A program made the position numbers and the translations under genes. Shown one piece after another: positions 25,433 through 33,784 of a DNA stretch of 50,424 bases (its first letter is position 1; the number at the start of each line of letters is the position of its first letter). The notes below the pieces were generated by a model. It was not told the DNA's origin, did no database searches, and saw nothing but the letters and a program-made list of their open reading frames with translations. Source of the DNA: an uncultured Gemella sp. (lineage in GTDB: Bacteria; Bacillota; Bacilli; Staphylococcales; Gemellaceae); contig NZ_CAAFUZ010000041.1 of NCBI RefSeq assembly GCF_900766305.1, positions 1 to 50,424 on the forward strand, written 5' to 3'.

Positions 25433-26383
25433 ATGAGAAAAAAAGACCATATCAGATTGGCACTTGCTGATAAAACAAAAGTAACTAGCTTAGACTCATA
25501 CGCAATTGATTACAACAGTATCCCCCTATTCGGATTAGACGATGTTGATACTTCTACATCAGTTTGCGGGGATCGTTGGGAATACCCATTCTTCATCAAT
25601 GCCATTACTGCTGGTGGTGAAGATTGTAATAAGATTAATCAAGATTTTATGGAAGTTAGTGAAAAATGTGGAATTAAATTTTTCCCAGGATCATACTCTC
25701 CAGCTCTTAAAAGTAAAGAGGATGAAGAAGCTTATCCAAAAGGTTATTCAGTAAATTTAGGATTAGATAAAGATCCAAAACTTGTTTTAAAAGCAATTGA
25801 AAAATCACAAGCAAAATATATTCAACTTCATACTAATCCTCTTCAAGAAATCGTTATGCCGGAAGGAGATCACAACTTCGAAAGTTGGTACGCTAACCTA
25901 AAAGAAGTTAGCTCTAAGTCTCCTATTCCAGTAATCTTAAAGGAAACAGGTTTTGGTATGAACGAAGCTACTATTAAACTAGCCATCGACTTAAATATCC
26001 CAGCTGTGGACATTAGTGGGATGGGTGGAACAAACTTCGCAAGAATCGAAAATGGACGAAGAACTGATAAATCAACTTACCTAGAAGCAATTGGCTACAC
26101 TACCGCAGAAAGCCTAGAAATCTCCTACCCTTATAAAGATAAGATAGATATTATCGCAAGTGGTGGTATTCGTAATCCACTTGATGTTGTAAAATGTCTA
26201 GCTCTAGGTGCTAAAGCAGTTGGTGTTTCTAAAATATTCTTAGAAATTCTTGTAAATGAAGGAAAAGATGCCCTAATTCAAGAGATTGAAAAATGGAAAA
26301 AAGAAGTTAAATTCTTAATGATCTTAATGAATGCCAGAACAATCGCTGAATTAGATAAAAAAATAAGAAAAATAGAATTATAA
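25433..26383 (+). CDS. fni: Type 2 isopentenyl-diphosphate isomerase
   Basis: This FMN-dependent isomerase interconverts IPP and DMAPP. The TIM-barrel protein carries RKKDHIRLAL at the N-terminus, FFINAITAGG, the HTNPLQEIVMPEGD block (substrate/Mg site) and the FMN-phosphate motifs DISGMGGTNFARIE and IIASGGIRNPLDVV. At 316 residues it is a little shorter than the usual 340-350. It is last in the mevalonate operon, 21 nt after the kinase, and followed by a terminator. Confidence 0.96.
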   Translation: MRKKDHIRLALADKTKVTSLDSYAIDYNSIPLFGLDDVDTSTSVCGDRWEYPFFINAITAGGEDCNKINQDFMEVSEKCGIKFFPGSYSPALKSKEDEEAYPKGYSVNLGLDKDPKLVLKAIEKSQAKYIQLHTNPLQEIVMPEGDHNFESWYANLKEVSSKSPIPVILKETGFGMNEATIKLAIDLNIPAVDISGMGGTNFARIENGRRTDKSTYLEAIGYTTAESLEISYPYKDKIDIIASGGIRNPLDVVKCLALGAKAVGVSKIFLEILVNEGKDALIQEIEKWKKEVKFLMILMNARTIAELDKKIRKIEL

Positions 26384-26390
26384 AATAAAT

Positions 26391-26424
26391 AAGATTCCGT
26401 CCGTCTTGGATGGAATCTTATTTT
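26391..26424 (+). terminator. Terminator of the mevalonate operon
   Basis: A 12-bp hairpin AAGATTCCGTCC/GGATGGAATCTT followed by ATTTT, directly after fni. Confidence 0.85.
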
Positions 26425-26453
26425 GATTTATACTATATTTCTTTGGGACTGAT

Positions 26454-26570
26454 CCAAAAGACCTAAATTTTAACAAAGTGTATATGATAACTCATAGACG
26501 CAGTGGTTTATTGATATCTAAATTCGCTTTATAAAAGCTTTTTAGATATCTAATAAACTTTGCAGGGGGG
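26454..26570. repeat. Dispersed repeat, module A, copy 2 (complete)
   Basis: This is a near-identical inverted copy of bases 1-116, with a handful of differences. The GATATC palindrome is conserved, including its bulge. It runs straight into module B through a run of six G. It lies between the convergent mevalonate operon and the small ORF/rpsU. Confidence 0.9.
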
Positions 26571-26620
26571 ACTCGACAAAATCGATTTCTACGAAATCAC
26601 GATTTTTGAGTCACTCCCTC
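26571..26620. repeat. Dispersed repeat, module B, copy 1
   Basis: This matches the last 60 bases of the window in inverted orientation. It is a palindrome with outer arms GACTC/GAGTC and inner arms AAAATCGATTTC/GAAATCACGATTTT. The end of the small ORF at 26597-26764 is read through it. Confidence 0.85.
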
Positions 26621-26764
26621 TTCTTCTAATGCTGCTAATCTTTTAATCGCTTTATTTAAATCATCTTCTAATCCATTAATTTTAGATTTATTCTTTTGAT
26701 TTTCAGCAATTAAATACCAACATGAAATTAGTAACATAACATTTAAACAAATTATTGCAAACAT
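26597..26764 (-). CDS. Small single-span membrane protein, 55 aa
   Basis: An ATG 6 nt after AGGAG opens a 55-residue protein. A hydrophobic segment (residues 2-20, FAIICLNVMLLISCWYLIA) is followed by a charged coiled-coil-like tail (LEDDLNKAIKRLAALEEE). The last residues and the TGA stop are supplied by repeat module B, so the present C-terminus was created or altered by the repeat. It is too short for ordinary callers. I do not recognise it; single-span plus short coiled coil suggests a membrane-associated small protein. Confidence 0.6.
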   Translation of the reverse strand: MFAIICLNVMLLISCWYLIAENQKNKSKINGLEDDLNKAIKRLAALEEEGVTQKS

Positions 26765-26852
26765 ATCATTCTCCTAATGATTATAATTAAAATTAGAATA
26801 ACACAATTTCTCTTTTTTAACAAGAGATGCTCTAGTAATTAATAATAGATAT

Positions 26853-26878
26853 AAAAAAACCTCATCTTACGATGAGGT
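26853..26878 (-). terminator. Terminator of rpsU
   Basis: A perfect hairpin ACCTCATC/GATGAGGT with seven T on the minus strand. Confidence 0.85.
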
Positions 26879-26953
26879 CATTATTTCTAAATAAATCTAA
26901 AAGAGGGAAAATTTTTAGATTTTATTAATAAATTGCGTGTTAATTACCAATTA

Positions 26954-27127
26954 TTAATATTTACGTTTTCTAGCCGCTTCAGATTTTTTCTTACGACGAA
27001 CGCTTGGTTTTTCATAAAACTCACGTTTACGAACTTCTTGGATAGTTCCGTTTTTAGAAACAGCACGTTTGAAACGACGTAGTGCATCTTCTAGTGATTC
27101 ATTTTTACGAACTACAGTTTTTGACAT
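26954..27127 (-). CDS. rpsU: 30S ribosomal protein S21
   Basis: A 57-residue, very basic ribosomal protein beginning [20 protein letters not shown] and ending SEAARKRKY, both family hallmarks. It binds the 30S platform and helps initiation. GGAGGGAGG lies upstream of the ATG. It has its own terminator. The gene is short enough to be missed by length-filtered ORF calling. Confidence 0.97.
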   Translation of the reverse strand: MSKTVVRKNESLEDALRRFKRAVSKNGTIQEVRKREFYEKPSVRRKKKSEAARKRKY

Positions 27128-27342
27128 TGGATTTCCCTCCCTCCGATACTACAAAATCTTAATTTAATACTTAATTAAATGTTTAAAATGTAAAATAAAT
27201 ACAAACATTCAATCATTAAGACCGCTCTTTAAGCAATCTACTTACATATTGTATTATATTCTTACGTTCTTGTCAACCTTTAATAGCAATTTATTAACAT
27301 ATTTTCAAAGAAAACAATCTTTTCATTTATATATTAATTAAA

Positions 27343-28245
27343 CTATTTTTCAGATAACCAGTTTTTAAATTCTTCAATAAAATTAGCATAACCTTCTTTA
27401 TTTTTGTGACTAGGTACTTGTGCTAAGAATACTTGATTCGGTAATTTAGTTTGTTCTTTTTTAGTTATTAAAATAATAGCTTTTTGTTGAGAAACATTTT
27501 TGAACATCTCATCTGGTAAAGTAATTACTGCATTTAAATTAATATCTTCTTCTAAGAATTTTTTGAAATTATCTTCAAGCTCAAGAACTTTCTTAGGTAC
27601 TACTAATACCCCTACACCATTATCATTTAAGTAATTAGCCGCTTGCTCGATAAACAGTAGAGCATTTAAACTATATCCTTCAGCACTACAAAGTTTATAG
27701 TTTAAGCTGTTATCCTCATCCGCATAATATCCAAACGGTACATCACTGATAATAACATCTTGCTTCTTAATATTTAAAGGTTTAAGAGCATCTTGATTAA
27801 TGATTTCAACATTAGTTTCTAATAAATTGAAAATATTTTGTTGTAATCTAGCATAGTTATTGTCAACATCAACAGAAGTTAACTCATATTCACCTTTTGA
27901 TAAAGCTGATAAGTTAATTAAGAAGTTTCCACTTCCACTAGCAAAATCAGCTACAGAAATCTTCTCGTTATTGTATAAACACTCTAAAATATGAGATACA
28001 TACATAGTTATAACTTCTGGTGTAATATCATAACTAGGATTATTCAACTCTTTAAGAGCTTTTAATAGTAAAAACTGATAAGCTTTTTTAATATCCTCTT
28101 TAGAGAAATTGTCTACAATATCAAAATAATCTTCATCATTCTCCAAAGTTAAGTAATTCACTAGGGAATCAAAATATAATCCTTCACCTTTGTTCTCTTC
28201 TACCTGTTTATCTATCTTAAAAAATAATTTTTCTAAATCTGACAT
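27343..28245 (-). CDS. Class I SAM-dependent methyltransferase, YtxK type
   Basis: A 300-residue protein of the N6-adenine-methylase fold related to Bacillus YtxK. An N-terminal helical part is followed by ITPEVITMYVS, the SAM motif ADFASGSGNFLINL (residues ~105-118) and a DVPFGYY sequence at the place of NPPY in DNA methylases. The Asn-to-Asp change and the absence of a specificity domain make restriction-type activity unlikely. It is a lone gene. The substrate is unknown. Confidence 0.85.
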   Translation of the reverse strand: MSDLEKLFFKIDKQVEENKGEGLYFDSLVNYLTLENDEDYFDIVDNFSKEDIKKAYQFLLLKALKELNNPSYDITPEVITMYVSHILECLYNNEKISVADFASGSGNFLINLSALSKGEYELTSVDVDNNYARLQQNIFNLLETNVEIINQDALKPLNIKKQDVIISDVPFGYYADEDNSLNYKLCSAEGYSLNALLFIEQAANYLNDNGVGVLVVPKKVLELEDNFKKFLEEDINLNAVITLPDEMFKNVSQQKAIILITKKEQTKLPNQVFLAQVPSHKNKEGYANFIEEFKNWLSEK

Positions 28246-28329
28246 GGTTCCTCCTATATCAATATCTATTTATAATTCTAACACTTTACTATTATAACCT
28301 AATATTACAAAAGAGTGAACATTTTGTAA

Positions 28330-29109
28330 TTAATTATTTTCCTCATACATTCTCCTATCCACATCAACCAATATCCAATCTCTTGTGTCTGCTATTTGTC
28401 GACCTTCTTTGATTAGCGTTGTATTGAAGTTAGGTGCGAAAATTTGAACGTTTCTTTCGCTCACTCGTAATACATATCCTACCCAGTATCCGTATGTAGA
28501 ATTTGGCGTTATAAAGTATTTATCTGTTGCGTACAATTGTAAGAAATTATCTTGAATGTCTTGCTCTTCGACTACTATTTCATTAGAAAAACTAAATAAT
28601 ACTTTTAATTTTGGAGCTAATTCTTCCTTGCACCAAGTTGTGTCATCTGAAGTTATTCTTATTGTTAAATCAGAAACATCCCCTTCTTTTTCTTTAATTA
28701 TTTCTAAACAATCAATAACATATTTAACAGCGTCATATCCATATTTCTCTGCTCTATCACCATCTAAGAAATCTGTTCTTCTGATTGCTATTGTTATATT
28801 TTTATTGTCAAATTGACTAGATAATTCTTCTGCTCTTTCCAAAAGATATTCCCTGCAAAATGAGTCCAATACCTCTGCATCATAATCTTCGCCAGATATT
28901 TGATAGTAACCGAATGGTTCTAGCTCACAGCCTTGTGCTTTTCCAAATAATTTTGCTGTTTTCGGAAAGAAACTTTGTGCGAATTTAAAATAACCTGTTC
29001 GTAAAACATAGCTTTCTTCTACACCAGCTAATCTATCTTTATGTGCTTGCATTAATAGAAATAATAGATTACCAAGTTGGAATCCTCTATCGTTATAATA
29101 AACTTTCAT
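28330..29109 (-). CDS. Glycosyltransferase-like protein, GT11 (alpha-1,2-fucosyltransferase) type
   Basis: A 259-residue protein with N-terminal FQLGNLLFLLMQAHKD, a NITIAIRRTDFL motif (compare the HVRRGDY of GT11) and FITPNSTYGYWVGYVL (compare NSTFSWWGA). These are the nucleotide-sugar-binding motifs of family GT11, though quite divergent. It lies downstream of an SDR and an RmlC-like gene on the same strand, so it may transfer the sugar they make to a surface glycan. The assignment is by motif only. Confidence 0.6.
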   Translation of the reverse strand: MKVYYNDRGFQLGNLLFLLMQAHKDRLAGVEESYVLRTGYFKFAQSFFPKTAKLFGKAQGCELEPFGYYQISGEDYDAEVLDSFCREYLLERAEELSSQFDNKNITIAIRRTDFLDGDRAEKYGYDAVKYVIDCLEIIKEKEGDVSDLTIRITSDDTTWCKEELAPKLKVLFSFSNEIVVEEQDIQDNFLQLYATDKYFITPNSTYGYWVGYVLRVSERNVQIFAPNFNTTLIKEGRQIADTRDWILVDVDRRMYEENN

Positions 29110-29124
29110 CCTAAATTTCCTTTC

Positions 29125-29904
29125 CTATACTTTTTGTTTTATAAAATATCTACCTAAAAATGTGTCCTCGTTTGGATTCTCATAGAGGTCTTTTATTTGT
29201 TTTCCTGTTAATACTTCAGTCTCAGCTATACTAGTTCTTAACCCCTGTGATACTTCCATATTTTCTACAATAGTTCTAGCTAATTCAGAAATCGAAGTAA
29301 CCTGAAAAATTTTATCATCTGGATAAATATCTACTATATTCGGCAACTTTTCTAGTAAATTCTTTGGTAAATCATTATACCCTTCCCAAAGATTAGTAGT
29401 CTCTATCTTTTTATAATAATTCGTTAACTCCGGCATTTTTTGAATAAATTCATCAGATAAGAAACTCCACTGTTTAGTAATAATATCACTGATAAAACCT
29501 TTATTTAAACTAGTTCCATATAGAGTATCAACTAAATAAACGGTGTGATTACTGTGATAACTCAAAACACTATCCAGCACCATTTTTTGAACTTTTCCAT
29601 AAGGTTTCTCCGCTTCATAAATAGTTGCTTGTGATGATATTAGAATAAATCTTTCTGTTTTTACTTCCTTGATTGTTTTACATAATTTCTCTATATCTTT
29701 ATCACTATTATCAAGTCCTAAATTTGTTTTTAGCTTCCCTGAAGACGGTGCTGCGCAGATAACAATATCGTATTCACTATTCAGTAAATTCTCAATATTT
29801 TTTCTATTAAAAGTATCAACACGTACCTTATCTTTTTGAGATAACTGATTAAATATTTCCTGACCTATTGAGCCAGTTGATCCTATTAAAGCAATATTTT
29901 TCAT
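29125..29904 (-). CDS. NAD(P)-dependent epimerase/dehydratase-like protein
   Basis: A 259-residue Rossmann protein of the extended SDR type. It opens with GSTGSIG (residues 8-14) and carries SSQATIYEAEKPYGKVQKM, in which YGKVQ fits the YxxxK catalytic pair. It may act as a sugar-nucleotide reductase or epimerase. Its ATG sits at the very end of the RmlC-like gene (one-base overlap), and the glycosyltransferase gene follows 15 nt later, so the three form an operon. Confidence 0.75.
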   Translation of the reverse strand: MKNIALIGSTGSIGQEIFNQLSQKDKVRVDTFNRKNIENLLNSEYDIVICAAPSSGKLKTNLGLDNSDKDIEKLCKTIKEVKTERFILISSQATIYEAEKPYGKVQKMVLDSVLSYHSNHTVYLVDTLYGTSLNKGFISDIITKQWSFLSDEFIQKMPELTNYYKKIETTNLWEGYNDLPKNLLEKLPNIVDIYPDDKIFQVTSISELARTIVENMEVSQGLRTSIAETEVLTGKQIKDLYENPNEDTFLGRYFIKQKV

Positions 29905-30467
29905 TATTTCACATCGCTTTCTATAATAGCTATCACTTCGTCATAAGTTAGACTTCCCTTATCTTTTTCTGAAATTATCGGCGTTGTAGTCATATCCCAA
30001 GGTAAGTTAAGTTTTGAATCTAATGGAGTAATTCCTAAATATTTTTCATTAGGATTGTAATAACCAGTTACAATATAATTTAATATTCCATTTTCGACTA
30101 AAGATTGCGCACCGTTAGCAACACCTCCAGGTACAAATACTGCCATACCAGGTTTCACATCTATAGACATTACCTTCTTATACGTAGTAGATTCACGGCG
30201 TAAATCTACAAAACACATTCTAAAAGTTCCCCACGCAACTGTCATTAGTTTCGCCCATCCTTGACAATGCATACCTCTCAGAGTTCCTTTATTCGATACT
30301 GAAACATTATTTTGCAGGGCATTATTGAAGAACTCTTCTGGCACTCCAAATTTTATTAAATCATTTTTCTTCCAATTTTCTAGAAAATATCCTCTATCAT
30401 CGTGGTGAAGTGGACTTGTCAAAACTAACAATCCGTCAATACTATTGTATTCTTTACATAAATCCAT
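29904..30467 (-). CDS. dTDP-4-dehydrorhamnose 3,5-epimerase (RmlC)-like
   Basis: A 187-residue cupin-fold sugar-nucleotide epimerase. The catalytic histidine in TLRGMHCQ (H67), the DLRRES motif and the tyrosine region NYIVTGYYNPNEKY are present. The usual AHG(F) is ANGA here. It is the first gene of a three-gene cassette. rmlA, rmlB and rmlD are not in the window, so it may use a nucleotide sugar made elsewhere or act on a related substrate. A TTGTTT/TAATAT promoter with 17-nt spacing lies about 30 nt upstream. Confidence 0.85.
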   Translation of the reverse strand: MDLCKEYNSIDGLLVLTSPLHHDDRGYFLENWKKNDLIKFGVPEEFFNNALQNNVSVSNKGTLRGMHCQGWAKLMTVAWGTFRMCFVDLRRESTTYKKVMSIDVKPGMAVFVPGGVANGAQSLVENGILNYIVTGYYNPNEKYLGITPLDSKLNLPWDMTTTPIISEKDKGSLTYDEVIAIIESDVK

Positions 30468-30688
30468 TTCCTAAACCTCTTCTCTATATAAGTCTACTTT
30501 ATATTATCATACTTTTTTTGTACAAACAAGTTGAAGAAAACTAAGCAAAAAGAAAGATTTATACAATCAACCTTAATCAGTATCACCAAGGATTTCCTAG
30601 GAAATAATAACTACACTTGATTATATAAATCTTATTTTTAAACTTTCTAAAAGTAAGTTAAAACGTCAAAACTTCTGTTTCAACACAA
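30468..30688. other. Intergenic with a long-range stem
   Basis: The arms AAGATTTATA(C)AATCA and TGATT(A)TATAAATCTT (about 30552-30567 and 30617-30632) pair around a loop holding the palindrome TTTCCTAGGAAA. On the minus strand the stem is followed by a T-rich tract, so it may terminate the GNAT/selenium operon. The promoter of the RmlC-like gene lies to its left. Confidence 0.45.
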
Positions 30689-31126
30689 TTACTTAAATGT
30701 TTTAATAAACCTTTTTTGAACTTTATCGCAGGTATAACCTATATGTTCATAAAATCTATGAGCTTCTTCACGTTTCATGGCAGAATTTAATCTAATAAAG
30801 CTAATATTATTATCTACGGCATACTGCTCTAACTTATTCATAAGTTCTCTACCTATTCCCCTACCCTGAAAATTAGTGTTAACAGCGAGACCTAGAATAT
30901 TTAATCCTAAATCACTATAGAAACTTTCATACACCTGAGCATGAACAAAACCTATAATTTTTCTAGTTTTCTCATCTTCATAACCGATAATAATATGTTG
31001 ATTTTTATCATTAGTTAGCTTCTCTATTTGCTTTTTTACGTTTTCAACATCTACATCGTAACCTAACGCAGCTTTGCAGATTCCTGCAACTTCCAGTGCA
31101 TCTGCTGTATTTATTTCTCTAAACAT
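30689..31126 (-). CDS. GNAT family N-acetyltransferase
   Basis: A 145-residue GNAT protein. The acetyl-CoA loop is NFQGRGIGRELMNKLE (residues ~91-106), with later SFIRLNSAMKREEAHRFYEHIGY. AGAAGGTGAG is spaced for the ATG at 31126; the open frame runs eight codons further. It lies 66 nt after selA on the same strand and could be the tail of the selenium operon, but nothing ties its activity to selenium. Confidence 0.9.
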   Translation of the reverse strand: MFREINTADALEVAGICKAALGYDVDVENVKKQIEKLTNDKNQHIIIGYEDEKTRKIIGFVHAQVYESFYSDLGLNILGLAVNTNFQGRGIGRELMNKLEQYAVDNNISFIRLNSAMKREEAHRFYEHIGYTCDKVQKRFIKTFK

Positions 31127-31192
31127 ATACTCACCTTCTGATTTTATCAAATATTATTTAACGTGCAACTTACTGCAACTTAAACTCTATCT

Positions 31193-32575
31193 TTACTTCG
31201 CAACTTCTATTAATGCTTGTTTAACTAAATCGAACTCTCTTGTACGAAGTGTTCTCATATCCAGTATTAATTCGTTATCTTTGATACGTGTAATGATTGG
31301 AATTTCTACTTCTAAAAGACGGCGTTCGATATCTGTCGCACTTAGTCTTGGATGCTCTAATTTAACTACAACACTATCTAGGTAGCTTGCTGGATAGCTT
31401 CCTCCACCTACTTCTGCTTTGTCTTCAGCTATTGTAATCTTGAAGTCTAGATCACTAAGTCTTGTTTTCAGTACTTCTGCTTTAGCAAATAAACGTTCTT
31501 TTGATAATGAAATCATGTGTAGTGTTGGAATGTGTTCTAACGCTTCTTTTTCATCTAGATATAATTTCAATGTAGCCTCTAGGGCTGCTAGAGTCATCTT
31601 ATCTACTCGTAACGTACGAGTAAGTTGGTTTTTCTTCATTTGTTCGATATATTCTTTTTTACCAACGATAATACCTGCTTGTGGTCCTCCAAGAAGTTTA
31701 TCACCACTAAATGTTACGATATCGATACCACTATCAAGTACTTCTTTTACAGTTGGCTCGTATGGTAAACCATATTTAGAAAAATCAACAAACTGACCGC
31801 TTCCTAAGTCATTTATAGATACTAGTTCGTTCTCACGAGCAAGATAAGATATTTCTTCATTAGATACTTCTTTAGTAAATCCTACAATTTTATAGTTACT
31901 AGTATGAACTTTTAGTAACGCCCCTGTATTGTCAGTAATCGCATTCTCATAATCTTTTAAGTGTGTTTTATTAGTAGTACCTACTTCTACAGGAGTACCA
32001 CCACTTAATTTAATAATCTCAGGGATTCTAAATGCTCCACCGATTTCTACTAGTTCTCCACGAGAAACTACTATCTCTTTATCTTTAACTAACGTGTTTA
32101 ATGTTAATAATACTGCCGCAGCATTGTTGTTAACTACAAGTACATCTTCTGCACCTGTTAATTTTTTGATAATATCAATAAGGTGAACATAACGGCTACC
32201 GCGTTTTTTATTATCAATGTCAAACTCAAGATTAGAATAGTTAAATGCTACACTTTCGATGTTTTCTTTAATCTTCTGGCTTAGTAAACTACGCCCTAAG
32301 TTTGTGTGTAAAATTGTTCCAGTCGCATTGATAACTCGTCGTAAAGAGTTCTTATCTTCACTTTTTACTATTTGTGTAACTTCTTCTACAATTTTCTCTA
32401 AACTTGGAACTTCATGTAATTCTTCATTTAATATTTCTTGTTTGATTTCATCAATATAGTTTTTTATCGCTGATTTTACAGCCACTTCACTATACTCTTG
32501 AATTAATGATTTCACTTCATCTAATAATAAAATCTTATTTATTGCAGGAATTTGTGATAATAATTGTTTTGACAT
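31193..32575 (-). CDS. selA: L-seryl-tRNA(Sec) selenium transferase SelA
   Basis: This PLP enzyme converts Ser-tRNA(Sec) to Sec-tRNA(Sec) using selenophosphate. At 460 residues it is full length. The N-terminal tRNA-binding domain ends before RRVINATGTILHTNLGRS (79-96), and the PLP lysine is K293 in TFSGDKLLGGPQAG. It lies 10 nt after the desulfurase gene and is the last Sec-dedicated gene of the operon. Substrate tRNA (selC) is encoded at 46740-46836, and the selenophosphate synthase is at the head of this operon. Confidence 0.97.
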   Translation of the reverse strand: MSKQLLSQIPAINKILLLDEVKSLIQEYSEVAVKSAIKNYIDEIKQEILNEELHEVPSLEKIVEEVTQIVKSEDKNSLRRVINATGTILHTNLGRSLLSQKIKENIESVAFNYSNLEFDIDNKKRGSRYVHLIDIIKKLTGAEDVLVVNNNAAAVLLTLNTLVKDKEIVVSRGELVEIGGAFRIPEIIKLSGGTPVEVGTTNKTHLKDYENAITDNTGALLKVHTSNYKIVGFTKEVSNEEISYLARENELVSINDLGSGQFVDFSKYGLPYEPTVKEVLDSGIDIVTFSGDKLLGGPQAGIIVGKKEYIEQMKKNQLTRTLRVDKMTLAALEATLKLYLDEKEALEHIPTLHMISLSKERLFAKAEVLKTRLSDLDFKITIAEDKAEVGGGSYPASYLDSVVVKLEHPRLSATDIERRLLEVEIPIITRIKDNELILDMRTLRTREFDLVKQALIEVAK

Positions 32576-32585
32576 AATATTTCTC

Positions 32586-33737
32586 CTAAATTTCTTTTGC
32601 TAATGTTTTTATAGCGTTAATAGCATAGTCTACTTCCTCATCTGTATTCATACTAGAGAATGAGAACCTTACTATCCCCTGTTCTTTTGTTCCCAAAACT
32701 TCATGCATTAAAGGTGCACAATGTGCTCCAGGTCTAACTGCAATATCGTACTCCTCAGCAAGAACATCTGCAACATCTGAAGCTGATATTCCTTTGAAGT
32801 TCATTGCTACTACCGCAGTGCGATCTTTTGTGAAATCTCCATAAAACTCTAGACAATCTAAGTCTTTTAATTCATTATAGAATCTATTCGCAAAGTCGAT
32901 TTGTTTTTTATAAAGATTTTCAATTCCATGCTTATTTATATATTTTATCCCCTCATGTAAGCCTAGGATTCCAGAAGTATTTAAAGTACCCGCTTCTAAA
33001 CGCAGTGGATATTCCCCAGGGTGTTTTTCATCGAATGTTCTAACACCACTTCCACCGACTTTAAATCTCTTAATCTCTGGTTCTTTAAGTCTAACACAAA
33101 GACCACCGATTCCTTGTGGTCCGTATAGACTTTTGTGGCCTGTAAAACATAATACGTCTATTCCCAATTCATCCATATTAATAGGCACCACTCCTGCTGT
33201 TTGTGAAGCATCTACAACTGAAATAATATTATGTCTTCTACAAATATCAACAACTTTTTCTAAATCCACTATACTTCCTGTTACGTTAGAACTATGTGTA
33301 ATAGCAATCATTTTAGTATTAGGTTTAATAGCTTTTTCTAGATCATCATAATCAATTAATCCTGTTTTACCAGCTTTAACAATAGTATATTCACATCCTA
33401 TTGTTTCATGCGCTAAATAGATTGGTCTTAAAACTGAATTATGCTCCATAGAAGTCGTAATAACGTGATCTTCTTTTTCTAATAATCCTAAAATCGCAAT
33501 ATTTAAACTCTCAGTAGAATTACTAGTAAAGACAACCCTATCTTCTTCATTCATACCGAAAAATTTTGCAACATCACTTCTCGCCTCAAAAACTTCACGG
33601 AATGCATTATTCGCTTCATAATAACTACCTCTTGAAGCATTAGCATACTTTGCCGATGATAATACCTCATAGACTTTATCAGCTACTTCTTTTGGTTTTT
33701 TTAGTGATGTCGCACCATAATCAAAATAATAACTCAT
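32586..33737 (-). CDS. Cysteine desulfurase-like class V aminotransferase
   Basis: A 383-residue PLP protein. The PLP lysine is K202 in FTGHKSLYGPQG, with THSSNVTG and the C-terminal RPGAHCAPLMHEVLGT, where the cysteine is the likely persulfide or perselenide carrier. It fits the family typified by Enterococcus EF2568 (TIGR01977), known from selenium-related gene clusters. Here it lies between selB and selA, so it may mobilise selenium for SelD. It is not a NifS/IscS for Fe-S clusters by context. A small palindrome precedes its start. Confidence 0.88.
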   Translation of the reverse strand: MSYYFDYGATSLKKPKEVADKVYEVLSSAKYANASRGSYYEANNAFREVFEARSDVAKFFGMNEEDRVVFTSNSTESLNIAILGLLEKEDHVITTSMEHNSVLRPIYLAHETIGCEYTIVKAGKTGLIDYDDLEKAIKPNTKMIAITHSSNVTGSIVDLEKVVDICRRHNIISVVDASQTAGVVPINMDELGIDVLCFTGHKSLYGPQGIGGLCVRLKEPEIKRFKVGGSGVRTFDEKHPGEYPLRLEAGTLNTSGILGLHEGIKYINKHGIENLYKKQIDFANRFYNELKDLDCLEFYGDFTKDRTAVVAMNFKGISASDVADVLAEEYDIAVRPGAHCAPLMHEVLGTKEQGIVRFSFSSMNTDEEVDYAINAIKTLAKEI

Positions 33738-33784
33738 ATTACTTACCCTGTCTAAGTTATAAATAACCTAGCTCCCTTCAATAT

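Noticed and set aside
27343..28245. A restriction-modification methylase.
   Set aside because: The motif is DVPFGYY instead of NPPY, there is no target-recognition domain and no restriction gene next to it; it fits YtxK better.
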